NCBI RefSeq assembly: GCF_020447205.1
Contig: NZ_JAJAEL010000005.1
Span: 102,364 to 166,363, forward strand
DNA length: 64,000 nucleotides
Reading direction: 5' to 3'
Source of the DNA: Thalassolituus alkanivorans
GTDB lineage: Bacteria; Pseudomonadota; Gammaproteobacteria; Pseudomonadales; Oceanobacteraceae
Below, piece by piece: positions 34,910 to 44,544 of this stretch (position 1 is the first letter of the stretch; each line of letters begins with the position of its first letter). Under the pieces are notes generated by a model. It saw only the letters and a program-made list of their open reading frames with translations, was not told where the DNA came from and made no database searches. A program made the position numbers and the translations under genes.

Positions 34910-37328
34910 CACTTTGCGTTCTTACCGCATATTGATTGTTGAAGATGAAAAGGTAACCGCGCTGGATCTTAAGCTGACGCTGGAAGATCTGGGCTATACC
35001 GTGGTTGCCTGTGTTGGCAGTGGCGAAGCAGCCATCGCCGCAGCAGAGGTGCAGGATATCGATCTTATTCTGATGGATATTCATCTCGATACCGCCATGC
35101 TGGGCACCGAAGCGGCCAAAATTATTATGCAGCGCTTTGGTGTGCCTGTACTGTTTTTATCGGCCTATACCGATGAGCAGACGCTGGATGATGCCAGCGA
35201 CAGCCTGCCTTACGGTTATATGGTAAAACCCTTTGAAAAACGCGAAGTGGATGCGGCTATCCGTATTGCACTGACACGCCATCATGCCGATATGGAATTA
35301 CGCCAGTCTGAAGAGCGTCTGCGCCTGGCGCTTGAGGCTGCAAGAATGAGCATCTGGGAGTGGACACCAGCACCGGATGTTGAAATTCAGATGGCGGTAA
35401 AACATTCACCGCCGCAATTAATTTCTGAAAGTCTTGATGCTCTGCTGGTGAATGTTCATCCGGATGATCGCGATAAAATTCATCAGCAAATTACCAGCCA
35501 TAACCGCTTTCAGCAGCCGGTACGTTACCGCAAACATGAAGGTAACGACTATCGCCGGGTTGAACTGTTTGCCAGTTTATTCAGCTGGGCAAACGGTGAT
35601 CGCCGGGTAATCGGTGTACTGCACGATGTGCATGAGCGTTATCTGGCTGATGAACAGCTGCGTCAGGCCAATGCGGTATTTAATTCCACCTCCGAAGGCA
35701 TTCTGATTACCGATAACCTGCGCCGGGTGTTAAATGTGAATCCGGCTTTCAGTCAGATTACCGGTTACTCGGCAGAAGATGTGCGTGGTCAGAATCCGGA
35801 TGAGTTTCTGCATGCCCGGCGCCACAGTGATCAGTTTTATCCGCGACTGGCCAGCGATGCACAAGGTTACTGGAGTGGGGAAATTGCCTGCCAGCGCAAG
35901 AACGGAGAATTCTTTCCGGCCTGGGAGCATGTCTGCACGGTATTAAGTGATGACGGGCAGCTACAGAATTTTGTAATTACGTTTTCTGATATCAGTGAAT
36001 TGCGCCGCGTTGAAAAAAATCTGGCCACGCTCGCTTATATGGATGCCCTTACGGGAGTCGGTAACCGTGTCCGTCTGGAACAGGTGGTGCGCGAAGCACT
36101 GGAAGGGGACGATACGCCGGGTTCCGTCGGTATTCTGTATCTGGATCTGGACGGTTTTAAACTGATCAATGACACCCTTGGGCATTCAGAAGGGGATTTA
36201 TTACTGCGTATTATGGCCGATCGTTTTAAACAATCGGTGCGTGACGAAGATACCGTTGTGCGGATTGGCGGTGACGAATTTGTGATTGTATTAACCGGCG
36301 TAGAGCAGGAAGACAATCTGAAAATTGTCGCCACTAAATTATTGGCTGCGGTACAGGAACCCGTAACCCTCAGTCGTGAAAGAGTTGAGCTGTCAGCCAG
36401 TATTGGCATCGTGATGTCACGACCATCGGTGCATGAATATGAAGAGTTATTAAAAGCAGCGGACACCGCATTATTTGAAGCCAAGCGGCAGGGAAAAAAC
36501 CGCTACTGTATTTACGATTTTGCTCTTGCAATGGAGTTTAACGAGCGCCTGCGGATTGAACGTAATCTGAAGCAGGCCATTCGTAACAACGAACTGGCAA
36601 TCGAATTTCAGCCATTAATTGATCTGCAGACGGCGCAGGTTTACGGAATGGAAGCACTGTGCCGCTGGTATCACGACGAACTGGGAATGATACCTCCGGA
36701 TCGCTTTATTCCGATTGCTGAGCAGAGTGATGTGATTGTCGATATCGGCGCCTGGATGCTGCGCGAAAGCTGCCGTGAGTTACGCAACTGGATGGATGCC
36801 GGAATGCCGCCACTGGTGGTGTCGGTGAATGTATCCGCGCGCCAGCTGACCGACAGCAGCTTCAGCGAATTACTGATCGCAACGCTGGAAGAATTCAACA
36901 TTCCTGCGGCACAGCTGGAGCTGGAAATTACCGAAACGGCTTTGCAGGCAAATGAGCAGGTTCTGCGTCAGTTGGAAAATATCCGCAAGTCGGGTGTCGG
37001 TTTGGCCATTGATGACTTTGGTACCGGATATTCTTCGCTCAGTCGCCTGAAAGAGCTGCCATTTGACCGGGTGAAAATTGACCGATCTTTTGTCCGGGAT
37101 CTTCCCCATGACAGCAATGATATTGAAATTTGCCGCGCTATTATGGCGCTTTGTCAGGTACTTAATCTGCGGGTGACGGCTGAAGGGGTGGAAAACCGCA
37201 ATCAGCTGAACATGTTGCGCGAGCTGGGTTGTTGTTGCATTCAGGGGTATTTATTCAGCCGCCCGATGCGGCCTGAATGCGTTGCCGACTGGTTGCAGGG
37301 GGCGGATGTCAGGGCCATTCTCGGATAA
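34896..37328 (+). CDS. REC-PAS-PAS-GGDEF-EAL cyclic-di-GMP signalling protein
   Basis: About 810 residues from ATG 34896, chosen for AGGAG 7 bases upstream. The receiver domain (10-130) has the phosphoacceptor Asp61 in LILMDIH and Lys in VKPFEK. Two PAS-like segments follow (about 140-250 and 255-380). The diguanylate cyclase site is intact (RIGGDEF near 457), with an RxxD inhibitory site (RDED) five residues before it. The phosphodiesterase domain keeps MEALCRW near 585, ETAL and DDFGTGYSS, so both activities may work. Phosphorylation by the overlapping HisKA_2 kinase probably sets the c-di-GMP level in response to the signal read by its PAS domains. Confidence 0.92.
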   Translation: MNSHSTLRSYRILIVEDEKVTALDLKLTLEDLGYTVVACVGSGEAAIAAAEVQDIDLILMDIHLDTAMLGTEAAKIIMQRFGVPVLFLSAYTDEQTLDDASDSLPYGYMVKPFEKREVDAAIRIALTRHHADMELRQSEERLRLALEAARMSIWEWTPAPDVEIQMAVKHSPPQLISESLDALLVNVHPDDRDKIHQQITSHNRFQQPVRYRKHEGNDYRRVELFASLFSWANGDRRVIGVLHDVHERYLADEQLRQANAVFNSTSEGILITDNLRRVLNVNPAFSQITGYSAEDVRGQNPDEFLHARRHSDQFYPRLASDAQGYWSGEIACQRKNGEFFPAWEHVCTVLSDDGQLQNFVITFSDISELRRVEKNLATLAYMDALTGVGNRVRLEQVVREALEGDDTPGSVGILYLDLDGFKLINDTLGHSEGDLLLRIMADRFKQSVRDEDTVVRIGGDEFVIVLTGVEQEDNLKIVATKLLAAVQEPVTLSRERVELSASIGIVMSRPSVHEYEELLKAADTALFEAKRQGKNRYCIYDFALAMEFNERLRIERNLKQAIRNNELAIEFQPLIDLQTAQVYGMEALCRWYHDELGMIPPDRFIPIAEQSDVIVDIGAWMLRESCRELRNWMDAGMPPLVVSVNVSARQLTDSSFSELLIATLEEFNIPAAQLELEITETALQANEQVLRQLENIRKSGVGLAIDDFGTGYSSLSRLKELPFDRVKIDRSFVRDLPHDSNDIEICRAIMALCQVLNLRVTAEGVENRNQLNMLRELGCCCIQGYLFSRPMRPECVADWLQGADVRAILG

Positions 37329-37436
37329 ACCCGGCCAGCGCCGGCTACATAAGAAGCCAGGCATGGCCTACGCAGCATTTCTTATCAGACTGACGCTTTG
37401 TTATAGTGACAATTCACTTTGTCATGGATTATCTCA

Positions 37437-38360
37437 GTGTCATCGTCAGCCTATACCTCATCATTGATTCCACAGTCCGGATTGTTGGCCGAACCCGGCC
37501 GCAGTGCACATTATCTGGAAATGAACCTGAAACCGGATGCCGGAACTGTTCAAATATGCGCCGCGCTGGACCGTGCCCGCCAGACGTTAGCGGACGTTTA
37601 TATTGCGGTGGCCTTTGGTGGTGAAGCCTGGCAGCGTCTGCAGCCCGCGTGGCAGCCGGCGCAACTACAGCCGTTTAAAGAATTGCGTGGTGAGAATGGC
37701 TACACCATGCCAGCGACTCAGCGCGATGTGTTTTTCTGGATTCATGGTGAAGATCAGGGTGAAGTCATGAATGCGGTTTTACAGGTGCATGATGCCATGC
37801 GCGATGTTGCCGTAACTTTGTTGGATTTAAATGGTTTTAAAAACCGTGAAGCCCGCGATCTGACCGGTTTTGTCGATGGTACAGCCAATCCGAAAGGCGA
37901 CAAGCGTCTGGATGCGGCAGTGATTCCTGAGGGTGAAACCGGTGCCGGTGGCTCCTATGTGCTGTCGCAGAAATGGCGACATCATCTGCAGGCATTTAAT
38001 CAGCTCAGCGTGCACGAACAGGAACAGGTAATAGGCCGCACTAAACAGGATAATATTGAACTGGAAGGCGATGCGATGCCACCGACCTCTCACGTCAGCC
38101 GGACAGATGTCAAAATTGACGGTGTCGGGCAGAAAATCTATCGCCGCAGTACCCCTTACGGTGGTGCGGAAGAGCATGGCCTGTATTTTCTCGCCTTTGC
38201 CTGCAACCTGCGCCGTATCAGCGTGCAGCTTGAACGTATGCTGGGGAACAGTGGCGATGGTTACAGTGATCATCTGATGAAATACTCGACGGCCTTAACC
38301 GGTGCTTACTGGTTTATGCCATCACAGTCTGATCTTGATGCAGTACTCGCCCAGGGCTGA
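37437..38360 (+). CDS. Dyp-type peroxidase (YfeX-like)
   Basis: About 307 residues. The heme peroxidase signature GFVDGTANP (GxxDG with the distal Asp) lies near 146, and TSHVSRTD near 220 supplies the proximal His; both match E. coli YfeX closely, as do GGSYVLSQKWRHHL and the GLYFLAFACNL strand. No signal peptide, so it is cytoplasmic; no encapsulin gene or targeting tail is seen. The start is unclear: GTG 37437 has a weak TGGA upstream and TTG 37419 is possible. It is followed after 24 bases by the isochorismatase-like gene, with which it probably forms an operon. Confidence 0.88.
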   Translation: MSSSAYTSSLIPQSGLLAEPGRSAHYLEMNLKPDAGTVQICAALDRARQTLADVYIAVAFGGEAWQRLQPAWQPAQLQPFKELRGENGYTMPATQRDVFFWIHGEDQGEVMNAVLQVHDAMRDVAVTLLDLNGFKNREARDLTGFVDGTANPKGDKRLDAAVIPEGETGAGGSYVLSQKWRHHLQAFNQLSVHEQEQVIGRTKQDNIELEGDAMPPTSHVSRTDVKIDGVGQKIYRRSTPYGGAEEHGLYFLAFACNLRRISVQLERMLGNSGDGYSDHLMKYSTALTGAYWFMPSQSDLDAVLAQG

Positions 38361-38384
38361 ACAAGCCTTAACAGGAGGTATCCC

Positions 38385-38921
38385 ATGCTGAATAAAGAAA
38401 CAACCGGTTTAATGATCGTCGATGTACAGGGCAAACTGGCGGAACAGATGCATGAAAGCAGTGCATTATTCACCCAACTGCGGCTGCTGATTCAGGGAGC
38501 TAACCTGCTGGAATTACCCATTATCTGGATGGAACAGCTGCCGGATAAACTGGGCACAACACGTCCGGAACTGCGCGAGGTTCTGCCGGGAGAAGCTCTG
38601 GTAAAATCAACTTTCAGTGGCATGCAGGAACCCACCATTGCCAAAGCCGTAAAAAATCAGAAAATCAGCCAGTGGCTGGTGGCCGGTCTGGAAGCTCATG
38701 TCTGTGTTTACCAGACGGTTGGAGATTTATTGGCGCAGAAATACGGTGTACACCTGGTAACCGATGGCGTCAGCTCGCGCACACAGGCCAATAAAGAACT
38801 GGCGATCCGCAAAATGCACAGCATGGGCGCACAATTAACCTCTGTAGAAATGGCGTTGTTTGAATTGCAGAAACAGGCTGAAGGGCCGGTATTTAAACAA
38901 CTGATTCAGCTGATTAAATAA
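38385..38921 (+). CDS. isochorismatase-family hydrolase
   Basis: A 178-residue protein with the cysteine-hydrolase triad: Asp in MIVDVQGKLA near 13, Lys in LVKSTFSGM near 68, and Cys in LEAHVCVYQT near 107. It resembles YcaC-like stand-alone hydrolases rather than enterobactin enzymes. Substrate unknown; amide or isochorismate-like compounds are typical. AGGAGG precedes the start at good distance. It sits directly behind the DyP peroxidase gene. Confidence 0.88.
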   Translation: MLNKETTGLMIVDVQGKLAEQMHESSALFTQLRLLIQGANLLELPIIWMEQLPDKLGTTRPELREVLPGEALVKSTFSGMQEPTIAKAVKNQKISQWLVAGLEAHVCVYQTVGDLLAQKYGVHLVTDGVSSRTQANKELAIRKMHSMGAQLTSVEMALFELQKQAEGPVFKQLIQLIK

Positions 38922-38940
38922 CGAATAAACAGCAAAAAAG

Positions 38941-38968
38941 TATCGCGGGCATGGCCCGCTCCTACGGG
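38941..38968. repeat. REP-type palindrome, copy 3
   Basis: TATCGCGGGCATGGCCCGCT then CCTACGGG, identical over its core to the element at 14707. It lies 20 bases after the isochorismatase-like gene. Confidence 0.85.
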
Positions 38969-39014
38969 TTATTACACGGTCACGGGTATGATCTGCTTTG
39001 CGAATATTTACAGA

Positions 39015-39041
39015 ATCGCGGGCATGGTCCGCTCCTACGGG
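39015..39041. repeat. REP-type palindrome, copy 4
   Basis: ATCGCGGGCATGGTCCGCTC then CTACGGG, with a G-C to G-T change in the stem compared with the other copies. It has the same orientation as copy 3. Confidence 0.8.
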
Positions 39042-39092
39042 ATATTTACAGGTACACAAGTGTGATCTGCTTTTAAGATATATCTGCAACAT

Positions 39093-39117
39093 CGTAGGAG
39101 CGGGCCATGCCCGCGAA
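39093..39117. repeat. REP-type palindrome, copy 5 (inverted)
   Basis: CGTAGGAGCGGGCCATGCCC then GCGAA, in the opposite orientation to copies 3 and 4. GATCTGCTTT occurs in the spacers before copies 4 and 5, so part of the spacer was duplicated too. The cluster separates two convergent genes. Confidence 0.85.
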
Positions 39118-39162
39118 CCAAAATACCCTGTTGTAACACTGATGATTTAACGTTTATCTTCT

Positions 39163-41544
39163 TTAGCCAAACACAACCTCAAATACATCGGCGTATTTTT
39201 CAGCAAAGTGCGCGGTCATACCTTTACGAATATGTTCCGGTAACTCTTCATAATCGCGGCGGTTAGCTTCCGGTAAAATCACTTCCATGATTTTAGAGCG
39301 CCGTGCGGCAATCACTTTTTCTCGAATACCGCCAACCGGTAATACCTGACCGGTAAGGGTAAGCTCACCGGTCATGGCCAGATGGCGTTTGATGCGTTTA
39401 TTCAGCATTAACGACATTAATGCCGTGGTCATGGTAACCCCGGCGCTGGGGCCGTCTTTGGGTGTTGCACCTTCCGGTACGTGCAGATGCAGGAAGCGTG
39501 AATTAAAAAATTCCGGATCGCCACCAAAGTCAGCCGCATGGCCTGCGGTATAGCTGTAGGCAATTTCGGCGGATTCTTTCATCACATCGCCAAGCTTACC
39601 GGTGAGTTTAAAACCACGGTTCTGCTGGTGCACAACGGCGGCTTCAATCGGCAGTGTTGCGCCTCCCATCGAAGTCCAGGCCAGGCCGGTGACGACACCG
39701 ACTCCGCTTAAAATACGTTCGGCACGGAAGGCCGGAGCGCCGAGGTAATCACTCAGGTCTTTGTTGGTCACTGAAATTTTCGCTTTGGGGTCTTCCAGTA
39801 ATTTAACCACGGCTTTACGTGCAATCTGTTGCAGCAGTTTTTCCAGATTACGCACGCCGGACTCTCGGGCATAACCTTCGATAATGCTTTTCAGCGTGCT
39901 GTCACTGATTTTCACCTGGGATTTTTTCAGACCATGGCGTTCCAGTACCCGGGGCCATAAATGGCTTTTGGCAATGGCGAGTTTTTCTTCGGCGATATAA
40001 CCCGATAAACGGATGGTATCCATACGGTCGAGTAACGGTGCCGGAATGGTATCCAGCTGGTTGGCCGTACAGATAAACAGCACTTTGGATAAGTCCACAC
40101 GCAGATCGAGGTAATGGTCGAGGAATTCTTTATTTTGCTCCGGGTCCAGAACTTCCAGCAGGGCAGAGGCCGGGTCGCCCTGATAAGAGGCACCGAGTTT
40201 GTCGATTTCATCCAGCATAATCACCGGGTTAGATACTTCGACATCTTTTAATGCCTGAATTAATTTACCCGGCAAAGCGCCAATGTAGGTGCGGCGGTGG
40301 CCTTTGATTTCAGCCTCATCGCGCATACCACCAACACTGAAACGATAAAATTTCCGCCCCAGCGCGTCGGCCACCGAACGACCAATCGAGGTTTTACCCA
40401 CCCTAGGAGGGCCTGCCAGCAGCATAATGGAACCGGATATTTCCTGCTTAAAAGTACCAACGGCAAGAAATTCCATAATGCGCTGTTTAACGTCATCCAG
40501 TCCGGCGTGGTGCGCATCCAGTACTTCGCGGGCGTGGCTCAGATCGAACGCATCGGTGGAATATACACCCCAGGGCACCGATGTTGCCCAGTCGAGATAA
40601 TTACGGGTCACGCTGTATTCCGGCGAGCCGGTTTCCAGCATTTTCAGTTTGTGCAGTTCTTCATCAATGCGCTTGCGCGCTGCGGCCGGAATGTCTTTGC
40701 CTTCCAGTCGTTGTACAAATTCATCGATTTCAGCGGTTTTATCGTCCTTGGCCAGCCCCAGTTCTTTCTGAATGGTTTTTAACTGCTGTTTCAGGAAAAA
40801 ATCACGCTGGTGTTTGCTGATATCTTCGTTAACGGTTTTATTAATTTCAGCCTGCAGGCGTGCTACTTCCACTTCTTTTTTCAGCAGCACCAGGGTCTTT
40901 TCCATACGCTTTTGCAGGGGCAGAGTGGCCAGCACATCCTGTAAGGCTTTGCCTTCGGCGGTGGTGATGGCCGCAGCAAAATCGGTCAGCGGGGATGGGT
41001 CATTAGGACTGAAATGGTTGAGATAGTTTTTCAGTTCTTCGGAGTACAAGGGATTAATCGCCACCAGTTCTTTGATGGCATTAATGATGGCCATGGCATA
41101 GGCCTTGATCTCATCGGTGAAATCCGTACTGCGCTGCGGATATTGCACCCGTGCCTGCATTGGCAGGTCAGTGCTTAACCATTCACGGATACGGAAGCGG
41201 CGGATGCCCTGGGCGATAAACTGAATGCGGCCATCTTCAGCCTGAATACGGTGAATGCGCACCACACAGCCGATATCCGGAATACGCTCCGGTGCCGGCA
41301 CTTCGTCAGCGGCCTTATCGTCGACAAACGACAGGCCCAGTAATTTGTGCTGTGAATTAGCGACCCGTTTCAGCGTTTCGCCCCAGACTTTTTCATCGAC
41401 AATAACCGGTTGCACCTGAGACGGGAAAAACGGACGGCCATTCACCGGCAGGATGTACAGCGTTTCCGGTAATACGTCATCGGCCAGTGCCAGAGCGCCT
41501 GCGCCTTCTTCTCTGCTGATAAATTCGTGATTTTCGTCGCTCAT
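39163..41544 (-). CDS. lon: Lon-type ATP-dependent protease, AsrA-like
   Basis: A 793-residue LonA-architecture protease: an N-terminal substrate-binding LAN domain, an AAA+ domain and a C-terminal serine-lysine protease domain. The N-terminus ([20 protein letters not shown]) resembles the second Lon of Pseudomonas (AsrA) rather than canonical Lon. Walker B is [11 protein letters not shown]; the catalytic Ser is in [10 protein letters not shown] and Lys in [11 protein letters not shown]. The Walker A segment reads GPPRVGKTS, where residue 381 is Arg (AGG) instead of the near-universal Gly. The GxxxxGKT core is kept, but the change is unusual. AsrA-type enzymes degrade misfolded proteins and influence stress responses. 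Single gene. Confidence 0.93.
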   Translation of the reverse strand: MSDENHEFISREEGAGALALADDVLPETLYILPVNGRPFFPSQVQPVIVDEKVWGETLKRVANSQHKLLGLSFVDDKAADEVPAPERIPDIGCVVRIHRIQAEDGRIQFIAQGIRRFRIREWLSTDLPMQARVQYPQRSTDFTDEIKAYAMAIINAIKELVAINPLYSEELKNYLNHFSPNDPSPLTDFAAAITTAEGKALQDVLATLPLQKRMEKTLVLLKKEVEVARLQAEINKTVNEDISKHQRDFFLKQQLKTIQKELGLAKDDKTAEIDEFVQRLEGKDIPAAARKRIDEELHKLKMLETGSPEYSVTRNYLDWATSVPWGVYSTDAFDLSHAREVLDAHHAGLDDVKQRIMEFLAVGTFKQEISGSIMLLAGPPRVGKTSIGRSVADALGRKFYRFSVGGMRDEAEIKGHRRTYIGALPGKLIQALKDVEVSNPVIMLDEIDKLGASYQGDPASALLEVLDPEQNKEFLDHYLDLRVDLSKVLFICTANQLDTIPAPLLDRMDTIRLSGYIAEEKLAIAKSHLWPRVLERHGLKKSQVKISDSTLKSIIEGYARESGVRNLEKLLQQIARKAVVKLLEDPKAKISVTNKDLSDYLGAPAFRAERILSGVGVVTGLAWTSMGGATLPIEAAVVHQQNRGFKLTGKLGDVMKESAEIAYSYTAGHAADFGGDPEFFNSRFLHLHVPEGATPKDGPSAGVTMTTALMSLMLNKRIKRHLAMTGELTLTGQVLPVGGIREKVIAARRSKIMEVILPEANRRDYEELPEHIRKGMTAHFAEKYADVFEVVFG

Positions 41545-41742
41545 ATCGACCCTTAACTGTTCGGCTTATGGTGCAAATGTGGGGGGCAGCTGCAGCTTTT
41601 CAAGGCTGGGTGATACAACGAATGTGCACCTCTGTGTTTTGTTCGTTAAATCAGGATAGTTATTGCGGTTTTATCAGTTTCTCAGAAAAGAAGTAAATGC
41701 ATAAGCTTATGCGAATACGAAATAAGCATGTGGGAGAATAAG

Positions 41743-42906
41743 ATGATGCCGGGCTATTTTGCTGAGCAGCAAGACAGCAGACCAGAGAAGCGGGCGACGG
41801 TCTGGCGCAGCGCCTTGCGCACATTGGCAGTGATGGTGCTGTTGGCGGCTGCTTGCCAATGGCTGGCTGGTTTACCCCGGTTACAGGCAATGGGGATTGG
41901 CAGTCTACCGCTGAGTATTCTGTTGGGGATGGTGTTGGCCAGTGCGTTGGCACCACGCTGGATTTATGGCCATAACCCTATGGGAAATGCTGACGCTGCA
42001 GATACCGGAGGTCAGGTTCTGCGTCGCTTTTGCCAGCAAACACTGCTGAAGGCTGGCATTGTGCTGTTCGGTTTTCAGCTGACGCTGGAACAGTTGTGGG
42101 GTGTCGGCTGGCAGGCATTGCTGGTGGATGTGCTGACCATTGCCAGCGTTCTTATTATGGGAATCTGGCTGGGGCAGCGCTGGCTGAATCTGCCATTGCA
42201 ACTGAGCATCTTAATTGCGGTAGGCAGTGCGGTCTGTGGTGCGGCGGCCATTATGGCTACAGCTCCACTACTGGGAAGGCGAACACAAGCGGATGCCGGT
42301 GAGCATGACCCGGAACAGCATCTGGCGATTGCGGTCGCACTGGTCGCGTTATTCGGCACGTTAAGTGTGTTGTTGTATCCGTTGTTGTGTCAGTGGTTCG
42401 GTTTCGACAGCAATACTGCCGGTTTGTACATCGGCAGCACCGTGCATGAAGTCGCTCAGGCGGTGGCGGCGACCGATGCTCTCGATAGCGCAACCCAGCA
42501 GAACGCCCTGATTGTTAAGCTATTGCGGGTGGTGCTGCTGGCGCCGACGTTATTGCTGCTCGGACAGTGGTTATTGCGCCGGCCTGTGGCGGACACGGAT
42601 ATGGATAAGAACTTTCAGCCGCAGGCCACGGACGCCCCAAAACGTTTGCCGGTGCCAGGGTTCGTGCTGGGCTTTATCGCAGTGATTATTGCCCACAGCA
42701 TACTGCCGTTACCGCTCTGGCTGACGGAGCTGGCGGCAAGCACCTCGGCCTGGTGTCTGATGCTGGCGATGGTGGCGCTTGGGCTGAATACCCGTTGGCA
42801 GGGCATGGTTGCTGCGGGAATCCGGCCATTATTCTTGGGCTTCTTACTCTGGTTACTGTTATTGCTTGGTGGCGGCTGGCTGAATACTCTTTTCGTTCTG
42901 GCCTGA
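41743..42906 (+). CDS. YeiH/UPF0324-family putative sulfate exporter
   Basis: About 387 residues from ATG 41743, chosen for GGGAG six bases upstream; ATG 41728 would add five residues. About ten to eleven hydrophobic segments are seen. Family features include LLKAGIVLFGFQLTLEQL, a Gly/Ala-rich VGSAVCGAAAIMATAPL segment, and GSTVHEVAQAVAA. The family (YeiH) is annotated as sulfate or anion exporter by weak evidence. It often pairs with a LysR regulator, which is absent here. Confidence 0.85.
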   Translation: MMPGYFAEQQDSRPEKRATVWRSALRTLAVMVLLAAACQWLAGLPRLQAMGIGSLPLSILLGMVLASALAPRWIYGHNPMGNADAADTGGQVLRRFCQQTLLKAGIVLFGFQLTLEQLWGVGWQALLVDVLTIASVLIMGIWLGQRWLNLPLQLSILIAVGSAVCGAAAIMATAPLLGRRTQADAGEHDPEQHLAIAVALVALFGTLSVLLYPLLCQWFGFDSNTAGLYIGSTVHEVAQAVAATDALDSATQQNALIVKLLRVVLLAPTLLLLGQWLLRRPVADTDMDKNFQPQATDAPKRLPVPGFVLGFIAVIIAHSILPLPLWLTELAASTSAWCLMLAMVALGLNTRWQGMVAAGIRPLFLGFLLWLLLLLGGGWLNTLFVLA

Positions 42907-43084
42907 GCTGCGTCATTGAGGCCGGAGCGGTAATCCGCTAGAGTCCGCGTTTTGCTGAGTTTTTTGTTAGGTTGTGGTTTTCCCCCGCGCCTGTGCGCTT
43001 CTGACAAAAACCTTGTTCATCGCTAACCGGCCGCACTCATGCAATGAGCGCAGGCCCAGAGATATACATCCAGAGACAAGAATA

Positions 43085-44443
43085 ATGAAACAAACCAAAA
43101 TTCTGTTGCCGGAAACCGAGATTCCGAAGCACTGGTACAACGTGGTCGCGGACTTGAAAAACCCTCCGGCACCACCGATGGGCCCGGACGGTATGCCGAT
43201 GGACCCATCAGCTATGTCAGCTATCTTTGCCGACAACATCATCGAGCAGGAAGTATCCGCCCAGCGCTGGATCGAAATTCCGGAACCGGTGCGTGAGATC
43301 TACCAGCAGTGGCGTCCGACGCCGATGTTCCGCGCCCATCGTCTGGAAGAAGCGCTGGGAACACCGTGCAAGATCTACTACAAGTACGAAGGTGTGAGTG
43401 CCGCCGGTTCGCACAAGCTGAACTCAGCGATTCCGCAGGCGTACTACAACAAGGTTGCCGGTATTAACCGTCTGACCACCGAAACCGGTGCGGGTCAGTG
43501 GGGCTCGTCGCTGTCACTGGCCGGCCAGATGTTCGGCATTGATGTGCGCATTTATATGGTGAAGGTGAGCTACAACCAGAAGCCGTTTCGCCGTTCGATG
43601 ATGCAGACCTGGGGTGGTGAAGTGCTGGCCAGCCCGACCAACCTGACCGAAACCGGTCGTCGTATTCTGGCCGCTGATCCGGATAACCAGGGCTCACTGG
43701 GTATCGCGATTTCGGAAGCAGTAGAAGAAGCGGCAAGCCGCGCCGACACCAAATACTCACTGGGTTCGGTACTGAACCACGTGTTGCTGCATCAGACAGT
43801 GATTGGTCTGGAAGCGAAGAAGCAGTTTGAAATGGTTGGCGATTACCCGGATATGATCTTCGCGCCTTGTGGAGGTGGTTCTAACTTCGGTGGTGTGGCC
43901 TTCCCGTTCTATGCCGACGAAGCGGCTGGCGGTAAGAAAGTGCGTCTGGTGGCGGTTGAGCCAAGCTCTTGTCCAAGTCTGACCAAGGGGCATTACGCCT
44001 ACGATTTCGGCGATACCGCCGGTCATACCCCAATGACATTGCAGTACACCCTGGGCCATGACTTTATGCCGCCGGGCATCCATGCCGGTGGTCTGCGTTA
44101 CCACGGTGCTTCGGCGCTGGTATCCCAGATGTACCATGAGAAGCTGATTGAAGCCGTATCTGTTCCGCAGATCGCGACCTTCGAAGCCGGTGTGCAGTTT
44201 GCCCGCGCTGAAGGCATTATTCCGGCACCGGAATCCAACCATGCCATCCGTGCCTGTATCGATGAAGCCCTGCGCTGCAAAGAATCCGGTGAAGCCAAAA
44301 CCCTGTTCTTTAACCTGTCAGGTCATGGCCACTTCGATATGGTGTCGTACGACAAGTACTTCACGCAGCAGCTGGAAGACTACGAATACCCGCAGTCAGA
44401 AATCGATGCTGCGCTGGCGCGTCTGCCGAAAGTTAAAGCTTAA
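43085..44443 (+). CDS. TrpB2-type tryptophan synthase beta-like PLP enzyme
   Basis: A 452-residue protein, started at ATG 43085 (MKQTKILLPE), typical of TrpB2. The PLP-binding Lys111 lies in AGSHKLNSA, the phosphate-binding loop is PCGGGSNFGG, and ETGAGQWG provides the catalytic-loop Glu. TrpB2 proteins have extra N-terminal residues and lack the TrpA-contact regions of TrpB1. No trpA or other tryptophan gene is nearby, so it probably acts alone, either as an indole-salvaging tryptophan synthase or a related beta-replacement enzyme. The ribosome binding site is weak. An intrinsic terminator follows. Confidence 0.9.
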   Translation: MKQTKILLPETEIPKHWYNVVADLKNPPAPPMGPDGMPMDPSAMSAIFADNIIEQEVSAQRWIEIPEPVREIYQQWRPTPMFRAHRLEEALGTPCKIYYKYEGVSAAGSHKLNSAIPQAYYNKVAGINRLTTETGAGQWGSSLSLAGQMFGIDVRIYMVKVSYNQKPFRRSMMQTWGGEVLASPTNLTETGRRILAADPDNQGSLGIAISEAVEEAASRADTKYSLGSVLNHVLLHQTVIGLEAKKQFEMVGDYPDMIFAPCGGGSNFGGVAFPFYADEAAGGKKVRLVAVEPSSCPSLTKGHYAYDFGDTAGHTPMTLQYTLGHDFMPPGIHAGGLRYHGASALVSQMYHEKLIEAVSVPQIATFEAGVQFARAEGIIPAPESNHAIRACIDEALRCKESGEAKTLFFNLSGHGHFDMVSYDKYFTQQLEDYEYPQSEIDAALARLPKVKA

Positions 44444-44490
44444 TTTTTCTGATCGGTTTTAAAAACGGCAGATAAAAACAGCACATAAAA

Positions 44491-44526
44491 AACGCCGCGT
44501 CTGACTATCAGGCGCGGCGTTTTTTT
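44491..44526. terminator. bidirectional terminator between trpB2 and the hydrolase pair
   Basis: ACGCCGCG (44492-44499) pairs with CGCGGCGT (44513-44520), extended after a T/G mismatch by CTGA/TCAG around loop CTA. A-rich sequence precedes and a T run follows, so it can end transcripts from both sides. Confidence 0.92.
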
Positions 44527-44544
44527 ATGAGCACTTAAGCGCTG

